Shown here: one piece after another, positions 36,307 to 48,578 of the stretch | Position numbering within the stretch: the first letter of the stretch is position 1 | Layout of the letters: each line of letters begins with the position of its first letter | Source: Lantana camara | Taxonomy: Eukaryota > Streptophyta > Magnoliopsida > Lamiales > Verbenaceae | Direction of reading: 5' to 3' | Length of the DNA stretch: 64,000 nt | NCBI GenBank assembly: GCA_037501455.1 | Contig: CM074862.1 | Location: 64,077,501 to 64,141,500 of the forward strand | The notes under the pieces: generated by a model | What the model saw: the letters and a program-made list of their open reading frames with translations, nothing else | The model's database searches: none | What the model was told of the DNA's origin: nothing | Translations under genes and position numbers: made by a program

Positions 36307-36537
36307 TTCTTGGTGATCTTCATTAACGATATCCTTGTGTATTCCAAGTCTCTCGAAGAGCATGCACAACACCTTAAGATTGTGCTAGAGACTCTTAGAG
36401 AGCACCAGCTGTTTGCCAAATTCAGCAAGTGTGAATTTTGGATTGATCGAGTGACTTTCTTGGGCCACGTATTCTCCGCTAATGGGGTAGAGGTGGATCT
36501 TTCTAAGATTGAAACAGTGGTGCATTGGGAGAATTAA
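36307..36537 (+). pseudogene. Gypsy-B relic: reverse transcriptase fragment, part 2
   Basis: Continues the frame broken at 8856 and encodes a reverse transcriptase stretch with F-I-N-D-I-L-V-Y-S-K-S (Asp changed to Asn in the first catalytic position of the F-I-D-D box), [17 protein letters not shown] and F-L-G-H-V. Homology stops abruptly after the H-W-E-N residues at about 36536, where unrelated LTR sequence begins. Confidence 0.88.
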
Positions 36538-38202
36538 ACACTTTATAACATAAAACTAGACACACACTATCACACGTACACTCAGACCAATTCAAGAACA
36601 TTAAGAACATGTTCTTAGACTTATTTATGTGTTCATATAAGTTCATGATCAGCCCTAATCAATTTCATATTCATAACATGTGATTAAACCTAAATGTAGC
36701 ACTTTATGTAACTTGAATCATAAAAATAAATCTAAATAAATTCTTCTAGGCATGAATTTAATCAAATAAAATCATGAATATTTAAACACATGATCACATT
36801 ATATCATATGATAAATCATGCATTTAATTAAATTAAATTCATATATGTAACCACATTTTTCCTAAAACTAGTAATTATGCATATAATTCCTAAAATAAAA
36901 TTCCTAAAGGCATAAATTAATAAAATCTAAGCATGTTATATTCATAATACCCTAAGAACATCTTATAAAGCATGAAATAATAAAAAACAATAAATTACCT
37001 TAGAGAGAGAGAGAGACTACATGGCCGAACCTAGTGAGGAAAAAGAGTGATTTTGGTGTGATCTTGTAAATGAATTTGGGGTGGTATTTATAGGTATGGT
37101 TTTGGGACCTAAAGGGTATTTTTGAATATTTAGGGTCATGACTCACAAGATAGGGTAGGCTAGGTGTATTCTTGTAGGGTACTTAGGTGTATAGCTTGGT
37201 GTATATGTGAGGTAAGTGCTTATGTATACAAAATTATATCATAAATACATCATCTATAAATTAATTCAAAAATAGGTAGAAAATAATACTTAAAACAATC
37301 ATGAATCTCTAGATTAGAGTTTAAAGTGGGAAAAATTGCAAAAGGAATAGAATCAAAAGAGCTTTCCGATGATTATAAACACTTAACGTTTAAACGTTTC
37401 AAGTTAAAGTAGTAAGCGTTTGCAATTTTGAAAAATATGATAAAATACATAAAATTAAGCTAGGATGTGAATTATTTTCTGAGAAAGTGTTCATGATTCA
37501 TAAAATAATTTAAGGATTATTTTGAGTATAATATTGGATATCAAACGCCGTACGGTTTAAAAGTTAGTTTTTAGGGTGGGAATAGTACTTTAGGAAAAAT
37601 AGCAAAAATTTATAAAATGAGCTAGGATTTGAACTAGAGTTTGGAAAAGGTCTTAAAATTCATAAAATAATTCAAGGATCGTTTTGGTTATAATATAGGA
37701 TAGGGAAAGTGCTTGAATTCAAAAATAACTAAATTAGGGTTAAACTAGGGTTTTCCGGCCAGTTTTGGTTACTATGGGAGTTACACTAAGAATTAGGGTT
37801 CGAGAATGATACCATAATTCATAAAATTTTGCAAGGATTCATTTGACCCCAATATTTAATAGGTAAAAGTGTCCCTGTAAATTTCTACATTAAGGAGTGA
37901 ATAGTAACTAGGGACCTAATGGGAATTTTTGACGAACAATTTTCAAAGTGTATCTTAGGATAACAAAAGCTAGAATATGATTCCGGAAAATGTGGAGTTT
38001 AACTTCCTAAGGTTCCATGAGGAATATATGAAGGTTTAGGCTCAATGAATGAATAGTGATAGGAGTCTCGCAATGAAATAACATTCAATAATCGAGGCAG
38101 AAAAGCACATAGTTCACATAAAATGCAACATAATGGATTGATGCTTTCTTCTAACCCTTTATTTACCTATTTCTTCTTGGCCCCGAAACCCGGGCTATTA
38201 CA
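36538..38202 (-). repeat. LTR-D, truncated LTR of a gypsy-type element
   Basis: Read on the minus strand it begins TGTAATAGCCCGGG at 38202 and interrupts the Gypsy-C gag. It contains a TATA-like ATTTATAG near 37088 and about three diverged 160-170 bp direct repeats (37460-37870). No matching TG...CA terminus is visible at the left; the sequence is cut off against the Gypsy-B relic. A solo LTR that later lost its 3' end by deletion is the simplest reading. Family unidentified. Confidence 0.6.
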
Positions 38203-38714
38203 ATATACTCCTCCACCATCCGAGAACCTTGTTTCAATTCGGAGAACTCTTGAAGTCGGCTTTCTTGTGCACTAAGGGGGATGTACTTTTCATGGAACTC
38301 TTGCACAAAAGTTTCCCAATTAAACTCTCTCCCCGTCCTCTCCAATTTAGAACGAACGCCCTTGAGCTAATTTGCCGCTTGCCCTTGAAGAAAGCGATCG
38401 GTGCAAACGGCTTTGTCTTGAGAGCTCCCCGGACATATCTCCCAAATCCCAATAATTTCAGCCGACCACTCCTCCGCCTTAATGTCATCTCCTCCATATC
38501 ATTTTGGAGGATTATTATTCCGGAATTCCTTATACACACTAGAGACCTCTTGTCCTTCAACCGGAGGCGTTTGATGCCTTTGATTTTGTTGTAATTGGTT
38601 GAGAAGTGCTTGGACAATATTCTCCGCATTCATAGGTGGTGGTGGAGGTGCATTTTATGGTAGTGGTTGATTTAAATCCGGTGTTTGTTCACGATCCCTT
38701 CTTCTAGGAGGCAT
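38203..38714 (-). pseudogene. Gypsy-C gag remnant
   Basis: From ATG at 38714 the minus strand starts M-P-P-R-R-R-D-R-E and soon meets a stop. It continues in shifted frames through gypsy Gag features: a V-Y-K-E-F-R-N-N-N-P-P block, K-A-E-E-W, N-W-E-T-F-V-Q-E-F-H-E-K-Y-I-P, and L-Q-E-F-S-E-L-K-Q-G-S. It ends where LTR-D was inserted after E-E-Y-I. No protease, reverse transcriptase or integrase of this element is in the window, so everything beyond the middle of gag has been lost or displaced. Confidence 0.8.
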
Positions 38715-38907
38715 CCTGAAAATCACAAATTCAAACAATATAGATGCATGTGGATTAGTACATGTTCAAGTGTATAATTAACAAAATAAACAAATATTCA
38801 AGTAATCAAGTCACATAATCACATTGCCCTAAGTCGTACGACCTAGATAGACTCAACACAACACTAGAGCTCCGGTTTTGCATCCGGGCTCTGATACCAC
38901 TTAAGGA
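38715..38907 (-). other. Gypsy-C leader and primer binding site
   Basis: The minus strand reads TGGTATCAGAGCCCGG at 38884-38899, a tRNA-iMet-type primer site, nine bases after the LTR end at 38908. A short AT-rich leader follows to the gag ATG. Confidence 0.8.
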
Positions 38908-40089
38908 TGTAGCACCCGAACGTAGGGGCCATATTCCCTATACTAAGACCTAAACCCGGTCGCGAAATGGGAAGTCTGTACCCGAATTCGAATCATAGCG
39001 AACAGGAGACCAACTCACTCACTGGGCTAGGCGGAGCTAACAACAACCAAACTCAGAGTGCGCGGAAGCATAGAAATTAAAACCATAACAATTAAAGTAG
39101 AAGCATAACATATATACGTATCACCACCAAATATATACAACATGTACATCAGCCTAACGGTCTCTCAAAATAAAAGTGATCAAATCTCCAAGTGTCCAAG
39201 TCATATGTATACAAAATAATAAAGAGTATATGTAGGCATATGCAAACTAACGAGACCTAAACCAACAAGTGCGACTCGAAGGACACACTTCTCTGCCTAG
39301 CTCAAGTCCAAAAACCTGCAGCTAAAAGATAAAATGAGGGGGTCAGTCAACTTACTGAGTGAGGGGGCTAACGCACACCCACACACTATATATATAAAGC
39401 ATAGCACATAACAAAGGTGGACTTATGAACCAAAAATAGGTTTTACAAACCAAACATTTCAAAACAAACATATTTACATAGAAATCCTTTTCATAAACTC
39501 TATTCCGATTCATAATTCCCATAACATAGCGTATCATATGCTCGGCGTGTACGAGCCTCCAACCTTTACTCCTCATATCATATTAAAACATAACTCATAA
39601 ACATATCCATCCTCCACTCCAATGATGGAAGAGCCCAGTGCGGCCCTAACCATCCATATCATTACAAACCCATGCGGGGTAGCTAACCCACGACGTGTCC
39701 TCCTTGGCTTTCACACAAAAGGCATCAAAATATCACGCCTTCCCTAGCTCCCGAGGTTACACGTGACATCTTGGGTGGAAACTATACACAGGCCGAGTCC
39801 TGATGGCCCGATACTGTCCCGGGGATTCCTTACCCATAGTTCCTAGGGCCCACATTCACATTAACATTGACATAACCAATCTTTCATGGAAAATCTCACT
39901 ACAGAACTTGAACATAAAAGACTTTTTCCAAAATAGCTTACATATACTTTCATTATTAACTTTCCAAAATCCAACTTGGTTCATAAGGTCATAAACATAT
40001 CATATTCAACACTCATGCAAGGTCAATAACTATAAAAAATCCTAAACTCACCTTGTGCTTGATTCCTTACTCATAGTTCCTAGGGCCCA
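38908..40089 (-). repeat. Gypsy-C 5' LTR, gag-proximal part
   Basis: Ends (minus strand) in GGTGCTACA at 38908. It contains a 237-bp duplication: the GATTCCTTACCCATAGTTCC region at 39824-39852 recurs at 40061-40089, and the interval between them resembles 50250-50485. The LTR is interrupted at 40090 by the next element, with target sequence GCCCA (40085-40089). Confidence 0.82.
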
Positions 40090-41761
40090 TGTAGCACCCG
40101 GAACGCTAGGCACCACATCCCCCGCACTATAGCCCCAATCCACATATGAAATGGACAATCCATACATGAACCGACACTATAGCGAACGGGGAGACAATAA
40201 AATGACACAAGGCTAGGCGGGTACCCCCAATTAAAACCAAACCAACAACTAGAAGAACAATTCAGAGTTATGAAAGTGGAAGCAATAACATTCATTAAAT
40301 ACTTATAGGTACTATATTTATTTATTTACTAATAGGTACCAACAATTTCACTATCAATACAATATCATCTCCAAAATAGGTAACAAGGCATGATACAAAA
40401 TCCCAAGCTATACATGAACAAAATGTGGGAATGAAGTGTGCTAGACCTAAATTTAAAGACCACTAGACTCTAAATTCCCGCCTAGCACGCCCTGCAAAAC
40501 AACTGAAAAGTTGAGGTGTCAGTCCAACACAGACTGAGCGAGGGGTATAAATAAATATAAGCGCACATACATGCAAGTCATAATCTCGGGTAATAATTTT
40601 CGAAAAACAATACAATTTAATAAGAGAAGGGATTCTATCGCCCGAGGTTACAACTAATTCAATTTCAATTTAACCAATTCAATATAATCAATTTGTGGCC
40701 CGGCCAGTGGGGCAATTCTCCAACCTTACACCGACTGTGTACAATCAATCAATCAATTAATTCATAGGTGATTAAGTGATCAAGCAATTTATTACTGTGC
40801 ACAATTAGCAGTTTCAATAACGCCTTCTTCCTCGGGGTGATGGTGGGATTGCAAGGCCCCACCATCCAATCAATCTGGGCAGAGGGTACATGAATCCCTA
40901 AGTCCGGAATTCCTTCCTCCCCTAATCTCCTAGGGGGTTCAGGGTTCATCCCAATTTGGTGAGGATAGCTCTCGAGTTACCCGTCAGCCCATGCTTTCCC
41001 GGTTGGCTCGAGCCACTACCCTCGGGCCCACAGTCCAATACAATACTCGCCAAAACAATCAATCAATCAATCAATAGTTCGATAAATCCTTTGAAAATCA
41101 ATAGCATTTGCAAACTATAGATATATAGATAGGTTTTGGCTTAAAATTTCACATAGGGTTATACGGGTCCTATGTATCTAAAATTAAACCTCACCTGAAC
41201 GACCCAAAAATATCCAAGGAAACAGCTCACGGGGCCTGCTCCTCGTCACCAGGAAGCTGGTCTGTGCAAGAAAGACAAATGTCCATGAAACACGACTCAA
41301 AATGTACCAAATATGACGAACGACGGAAATGCAACGAGACGACGGGAAAAATACAATGTACCATGAAAATATTGCGTTTCGACATGTATTCAGTCATATA
41401 ATAGCAATTAGGGGTCAAAGAAGCCATCGGAACGAGGTGGTAAAAATGCAATTAAGTCCATTCCCATAACAATTGATCAATGTGGTCCAATGCAATTAAG
41501 TCCCAAATTCATGAAAATGATCAATTAAGGCCATAAAAGAATTAAATCACATTCGGGAAAATAATTCACATAGCAATCACGTTCAATATATCCAATAAAT
41601 ATGATATGATATGAATTTTCAATAAAATGTCAAGAATATAATTTTATAAAATTATGTCATGCTATGGAAAATTAAAGAAATGAACAATTAATAATTAAAA
41701 CCTAACTCTCAAACGCACACGTGTCGATCATACCTGAAATGCCGAAAGCGGGGGCATTACA
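40090..41761 (-). repeat. Minus gypsy 3' LTR (1672 bp)
   Basis: Plus-strand ends TGTAGCACC and GCATTACA. A purine tract (minus strand) lies at about 41762-41780. It is homologous to 48579-50249 with scattered substitutions, and to array LTRs except for the missing central module. Confidence 0.94.
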
Positions 41762-41795
41762 ATCCTCCCTCCTTAAAAGAATCTGGTCCCCAGAT

Positions 41796-44700
41796 TCACT
41801 GATCGGAAGGGAACAACTCTGGATGGAACCGTCTCATTTTGTCTTCGGTCTCCCACGTGGCTTCTTCGGTCATATCACTCCTCCAAAGAACCTTAACCAT
41901 GGGAATCTTCCGGTTTCTTAATTCCTGAAACTTCTTATCCAAAATCTTAACCGGTTTCTGAACAAAGGTAAGACTCGGTTCCAATTCCACTTCTTCAACA
42001 GGAATGATCTCGGTTTCATCGGGGTAGTATTTCCTCGGCTGAGACACGTGAAATACGTTATGAATCCCCGTGAGGCTCGGTGGTAGGTCCAATCTGTAAG
42101 CAAATTCTCCAATTCTTTCCAAAATCTCATAAGGACCTAAATAACGAGGTTTAAGTTTACCTCCTTTCCCAATCCGAGAAAATCCTTTACGTGGAGACGC
42201 CTTCAAGAAAACCCGGTCTCCAACCTCGAATTCGAGATCCCTTCTGCGACGATCGGCGTAGCTTTTCTGTCTGTCCTGAGCTGATTTCATCCGTTATTTT
42301 ATTAATTGGACTTTCTCAATCATAGCTTCAATGGCCTTGGAAGGTTTTTCCAATTTCTCACCTTTCTTAACACCTTCCTGCTTAGTCCATTTCCACTCTT
42401 CCAAGTCAAAGAACAACGGAGAACGACACTTCCGACCGTAAAGTAGCTCATACGGTGCCATTCCAATCGAAGCTTGAAAACTGTTGTTGTACGCAAACTC
42501 AATCAAAGGTAGCTGATCATGCCAAGAAGACTAAAAATCCAAAGAACAAGCTCGAAGCAAATCCTCGAGATACCTTATTAATCTCTCGGACTGACCATCC
42601 GTCTGAGGATGAAAAGCTGTACTAAACTGGAGCTTCGTACCCAAAACCTCTTGCAATTCACCCCACAACCTCGAAGTGAACCGTGGACCTCTGTCAGAAA
42701 CTATACTAATCGGAATCCCGTGAAGTCTAACAATCTCCCGGTTATAAAGCTCGGCTAGCTTGCGAATCTTATACGACATCCGAACCGGCAGAAAATGTGC
42801 AGACTTCGTCAAACGGTCCATAATTACCCAAATCCCATCAAATCCACCTTTCACTTTAGGTAATCCGGACACGAAATCCATCGTCACCTATTCCCACTTC
42901 CACTCAGGAATAGGTAACGGCTGAAGAAGACCTCCCGGTTTCTGATGCTCGGCTTTCACTTTCTGACAAGTGAGACAATGCCTCACAAACTCGGCCACAT
43001 CTTTCTTCAATCCACGCCACCAATAATATTGCCTTAAATCCTTATACACCTTATTTCCTCCGGGGTGGATAGAATAAGCTGATCTGTGAGCTTCCTCGAG
43101 CAATACCCGTTTCAACTCTTCGGGCACAACCACTCGGTTCTTGAAACGAAGAAGACCGATTTCATCGAACCCGAATGGACACTCCGGATCAGCTCTTGCC
43201 TTAGCTACCAATCTCTGAACTTCCATATCCGTACTCTGAGCCTCAAACAACCTGTGCTTCAAATCTGGCTGGACCGAAATATTAGAAACTCGAGCCTTTA
43301 AAACAATTGGCTCGATTCCACTACTTTCACCCACTTCCAAGCTCGACACACTAACCTTCCTACTAAGTGCATCGGCGACCACGTTGGCTTTACCAGGATG
43401 GTAGTTGATCGTGCAATCATAATCTTCCAACCTTTCCATCCAACGCCGTTGCCTCATATTCAAATCCTTCTGAGTGAATAAATACTGGAGGCTTTTGTGG
43501 TCGGTGAAAATCTCAAAAGACAACCCGTACAAATAATGTCTCCACTTTCCAAGTGCAAAGACTACGGCGGTGAGCTCAAGATCATATGTCGGATAATTCT
43601 TTTCATGCTCATTCAACTTTCAGGATGCATAAGCAATTACCTTACCCTTCTGAGTCAACACACATCCCAAACCTTCCTTAGAAGCATCCGTATAAACAGC
43701 ATATCCTTCATAACCTTCCGGAAGGGCTAACACTGGAGCAGACACTAACTTTTCTTTCAAGAAAGTGAAACTCTTCTCACAATCTTCATTCCAATCAAAT
43801 TTCACATTCTTCTTCGTCAACCGGGTTAAAGGAGCTGCTAACTTGGAGAAATCCTTAACAAACCTTCGGTAATAACCTGCCAATCCTAAGAAACTCCTAA
43901 TCTCAGAGGCATTCCTAGGTTTCTCCCACTTCAAAACCGACTCAATCTTGGAAGGATCGACTTCCAAACCATTGCCCAAAATCACGTGACCCAAGAATGA
44001 CACCCTGTCAATCCAAAACTCACACTTGCTGAATTTGGCAAACAACTGATGCTCCTTCAAAGTCCTTAATACCAACTGAAGGTGTCTTGCATGCTCTTCG
44101 GCAGACTTCGAGAAAACCAGGATATCATCAATAAAAATGACCACGAACTTATCCAGAAAAGGCCTGAAAATCCTATGCATCATATCCATAAAAGCTGCTG
44201 GGGCATTGGTCAAACCAAACGGCATCACAACAAACTCATAATGCCCGTACCGAGTGTTAAATCCTGTCTTAGAAATATCCCCTGCTCGGATACACAGCTG
44301 GTAGTATCCTTGTCTCAAATCCAATTTCGAATAGACTTTCGATCCCTGAAGTATGTCAAACAATTCCTCGATATATGGAAGAGGATACTTGTTCTTGATC
44401 GTCATCCGGTTCAACTCCCTATAGTTTATACACATTCTCAAGGTTCCGTCCTTCTTCTTTACAAAAAAAACCGGTGCACCCCAGGGAGAAGAACTCGGTC
44501 TAATATACCCAATCTCTAACAATGCATCAAGTTGAGTCTTCAACTCTTTCAACTCGGCCGGAGCCATACGATACGGAGTCTTGGAGTACGGCTCTGCATT
44601 AGGGTACAAGTCGATCACAAACTCAGTTTCCTGTTCTGGAGGTAAAGAATCCAATTCCTCAGGAAAGACCTCGGAAAATTCCTTCACTACTTCCGTTTCT

Positions 44701-45426
44701 TCCAGCTTACTTTGATCCTTGGGTTTGTTGAGAATATAAGCCATGAAACCCGTGGCTCCCTCTCGAACCAACTTATGAGCTTCAGAAAAGGAAAGTAGAG
44801 GCACAGTCTTGGAACTCCAACCCACTACCAAATCCGATCCCAACTGAACCTTCTTCGCTCTACAATCAACTGTGGCAGAATGTCTGTTCAACCAATCCTT
44901 GCCCAAAATAGATCCATAGCAAGTCATCGGCAGCTCAATGAAGTCTGACAAGAAAACTCGACCCTCGATGCTCACCGGAACCTCTCTGAACACCCGATCA
45001 GATTCTAAACTACCACCGAACGGAGTACTAACCACATAACATGCAGAAGAACGAGTAACAGGCAAAGGCAAAGAAACAGATATAGCACTCGAAAGAAAGG
45101 AGTGAGTAGCTCCCGGATCAAACAACGTATGAATGTTCGTACCAAGTATGCAAATGGTACCTTCAACTACCGCGGCTGGATCAATATCAGCATCCTGCTG
45201 CTCACCCTCCAAAGCATAAGCACGAGCCCTAATCAGTGGTCTCGGTGCTCCCGGTGGTGGTATCCTGCGATCCGGACAGCCGTCTACCATATGCTCATCG
45301 CTCCCACAAAGTAGGCATAAACCCAGACGCCTCCTGCAGTTCTCATAAACGTGTGTCCTCTGGCCACAGAAGGTACAAGCAGACCTCTTGGGTGGTGGTG
45401 GCAAAGCTGGAGCAACTGGAGCTCGA
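41796..45426 (-). pseudogene. Minus gypsy Pol, four premature stops
   Basis: On the minus strand from the zinc knuckles onward: C-x2-C-x4-H-x4-C motifs, protease with an intact D-P-G-A core, reverse transcriptase with F-I-D-D, RNase H with T-D-H-K, integrase (H-H-C-C then D, D, E) and a chromodomain-like C terminus ending F-P-S-D-Q. In-frame stops are at 43620-43622 (Arg to TGA), 42888-42890 (Gln to TAG), 42531-42533 (Gln to TAG) and 42294-42296 (Gln to TAA); each is explained by a C-to-T transition on the coding strand. The Trp that is a stop in the array units is intact here. The gag part lies beyond the nested Copia LTR at 47383-48328. Confidence 0.93.
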
Positions 45427-47382
45427 TGTTGGAAAACACGAATCAGAAAGCAGCGGAATTTAAAAAATTTTCCCAACAAAAGGACCTAGGACTCGCAATC
45501 GTGTAACCAAATTCGTAGAGATAGAAAACTTACTTTTCTTTTGTTCTTTCTTGAAGCGTTTCAAGCCACCCAAGAACGCTCTTCTCGCGGCTTGATCCCC
45601 TCTCCTTGGTAAAGCTCGAATCTTCAAACTTCTAACTTGAAGTCTCTAGAGAAAGTCCACCAACTTGATCACAATCTAACTAGTAAGGATGCTAGTTCTC
45701 TAGTTAGTGTTTAGGCTTAACCTAGGGTTTATTTGATCTTGGAGAAAGGAAGGTGTTCAACTCATGAACCAAAAGAATTGCCCATTAGCTCTAAAGGGGA
45801 GCATGAGCTCCCCTATATATAGGAAAAGGGAGAGGGGCGCCGATCCTAATCCTTGTTGGGCAAGGATTTGGTTCCTCTCTCTCCTATTACTTGATCATCA
45901 AGTATTTTCCAACTTTGACTTTGAATTCTAATTCAAGTCAACTTTTAAGAGAGCTAAAAATATCCAAACTATTTTTGGATAATTTTATACTTTATTTATT
46001 TAAAATAAATAACTTATTTTATTATCTAATTAATTAATTCGTAATTAATTAACTAGAGTATTTTCTCCAAAATAAGACTTTCTTTTTAATTCAAAATTAA
46101 ACCAAAATCTATTAAAGAATTAACACATTTAATTATTTAATACATATATATATAATATATATATATTCACACGTGTGTCACACGTGTCACAGTGACACGT
46201 GTCACTCACGTGAGCCACACGTGTGATTTCACACGTGTGGAACCCTCTTGGCCCGATTAACTCGTTTAATCATTTTCAAGTCTCAACTCATGTAACCAAG
46301 TTGTTATGTGTGACCCTCTAGGTTCTCAATTCAATTAGCAGTGACCCTAATTAATTAAATCACTAATTAATTAATCAGTCCACAGATTAAACGACCATAG
46401 TCTAGCAACAGGTGTTTAACCCCTAGCTGAATTGGAATGTTCGGATTCGACAGAACCTTTAAGTCATTGATTCATGTGAGATACAATCCTCCTACTTACT
46501 ATCTCTCAACCATGATCTAGGGCAAGGGAATAATCAGAACCCTAATAATCCGGTCTTAAAGTTAAGTGCATTTCATATCCACTTGATCTCAATCCAAGAA
46601 ACCCTTTTCTTGATGTCTTGATCTACTGCCTTGGCCAAGGACTCCATATGGCATATGAATGACTTACACAATAAGAGATCACCTTGCAAATGCAAGTGTA
46701 GGTCCTTTCTTTATTCTCATTCACTTTCATGAATCACTTGTGCAGCCCCAGCATAAGCCTTGAATCAGTTGTCTAAGGCGACACCCTTTAAAGCTTATAC
46801 CTAAGACTACAGAGTTAACTCATAAAGTGACAAGGAACCTCAAGTCTAAGGATCAATTAATCACATCAATGACTCGTGAGATATTTCCTAATCTGGAAGT
46901 TTCCATTTCCTGAAATAGAAACTTCCTTTCCCATTTAGGAATGTTCTCACACGGGCACCTCAGTGAACTTACTTATTAAAGTAAGCACCCTCATGTATCA
47001 CGCACGTATCAACTATACACTTTGCACCTCCATGAAACAAGGTGGTCCTTCTTAAGGGTGTGATCCCACAAGCAAGCCTTAGAGGAGTCAGGTTGATACT
47101 CCCACTGTCTGTAGGACTCATCGGCTTGGAGTATTTTACTAATCATGACTTATGTGATATAGGGCTCGTTTCATGAACCATTTCACCTAAATGGTAGAGT
47201 CCTAAAGTCATCAGGATTAGGGAGTTCTCATACATGCACAGCTAAAGTAAACGCATACCAAACAAGAGCATATAAAGAAGTGTTGCCTCAATTCGTTATT
47301 TCATTCAAAGATTGTTTGTGATTACAATAAGGAAAAGCACAAAGCGGATATACAATCGGCTTTTAGGGTACTATTCCTAACA
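45427..47382 (-). repeat. Solo Copia LTR (1956 bp)
   Basis: A complete reverse-oriented LTR of the Copia-1/2 family, without any internal sequence. Flanks CTCGA (45422-45426) and CTCTA (47383-47387) form a target duplication with one later change. Removing it restores continuity of the gypsy Gag linker. It contains a CACGTG cluster (46168-46241) and a TATA-like box near 45814. It arose by intra-element LTR recombination. Confidence 0.94.
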
Positions 47383-48328
47383 CTCTAATCACTGGTCCTG
47401 CTGGTCGGGGCTTCTTCCCTGGGCCCTGTGGAGCTGGTGGTGGAGAAGAATAAGCCATCGGCCTCTTGCCTGAAGCATAACCCGAACCTGAACCCTTATA
47501 CCCTGATCCGGCACCTCTGAAACCCGATCCAGAACCTCTGAATCCCGATCCAGGCCCTGAACCCGAACCTGAGCCTGAACGGTAAGTAGACCGCCTCGCA
47601 TTCACTGAATCCTCAACCAATAGTGCCTTCTTGGTAGCCTTCACCCAGATGCTCGTGTTGACCGCCTCAATCGCTGCCTGAATGTCTGGTCTAAGGCCCT
47701 GAACAAACTGCATCGCCTTATGGAAATCATCACTCGCTATATTAGGAGCATAGCGGGACAATCTCTCAAACTCGGCGATGTACTCTGAGACCGACCTGTT
47801 TCCTTGCTTCAGTTCTGTAAATTCCTTCAATCTTCTAGTGCGAGAAGATGGAGGAATGAACTTGTTCTTGAACTCTCTGACAAAGACTGGCCAATTCACT
47901 TCCTCACCTGCAGCATCTAACACAATCCGGACACTCTCCCACCAAGAATAGGTCTCACCCTGGATCAAAGAAATAGTACAATGGGCCTTCTCCTGGGACT
48001 CACAAGGAATGAGCTCCCAAATCCTCTCAATCTCCCTGAGCCACTGCTCGGCTTGAATATCATTCCCTTTATAAAACTTGGGAGGATGCTGGTTCTGAAA
48101 CTCCCTAAAAACAGCTGAAATCTGTGCCCCTGGCTGTGGTGGTGGAACTGGTGGTACTGGAGGAACATAATCCCGAACTCTCTGATCAATAAGACCCACC
48201 ACTGCGTTCATGAAATCCTGTGGCTGAGCCTGAGGAGGTGGAGGAGGAGGTGGTGATCTCTCCCGGCGATGATGTCGACGATGTCGGGGTCTAGGAGAAC
48301 GATCACAGCGATGTCTATCACGAGCCAT
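47383..48328 (-). pseudogene. Minus gypsy Gag N-terminal part
   Basis: From ATG at 48326-48328 it encodes an Arg/His-rich start, a Pro tract, a retrotransposon Gag domain with W-L-R-E-I-E and F-I-P-P-S-S-R-T-R-R-L-K-E-F blocks, and a Gly-Ser-rich linker. The open frame is unbroken until the Copia LTR at 47382, and the next residues are found at 45426. It is closely similar to the first 315 residues of the array Gag (15692 onward). A partial Gag peptide could be made but would end in the inserted LTR. Confidence 0.9.
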
Positions 48329-48557
48329 CCTGAAATCAAGTCACTATTATGCATGTTCGGTTAGTAGATGGTAATGTGTGCAAATAATTCACAAATTGTA
48401 CATAACTCAAAAATTCAACAAGTCACCCCAATTTCAAGTAAGTCAAGTAGGTTCAAGTATCAAATAACAATGCAAGACTCTCGGATTGATAATTAGTTCC
48501 TATGCCGTGCGACCTAGACTCACAAGACACGACACTAGAGACCCGGTTTTGCAACCG

Positions 48558-48570
48558 GGCTCTGATACCA
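48558..48570 (-). other. Minus gypsy primer binding site
   Basis: The minus strand reads TGGTATCAGAGCC a few bases after the 5' LTR end at 48579, complementary to initiator tRNA-Met. Confidence 0.88.
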
Positions 48571-48578
48571 CCGTAGGA

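Noticed and set aside
38234..38629. 131-codon minus-strand frame as a separate protein
   Set aside because: It is the out-of-frame reading of the frameshifted Gypsy-C gag relic.
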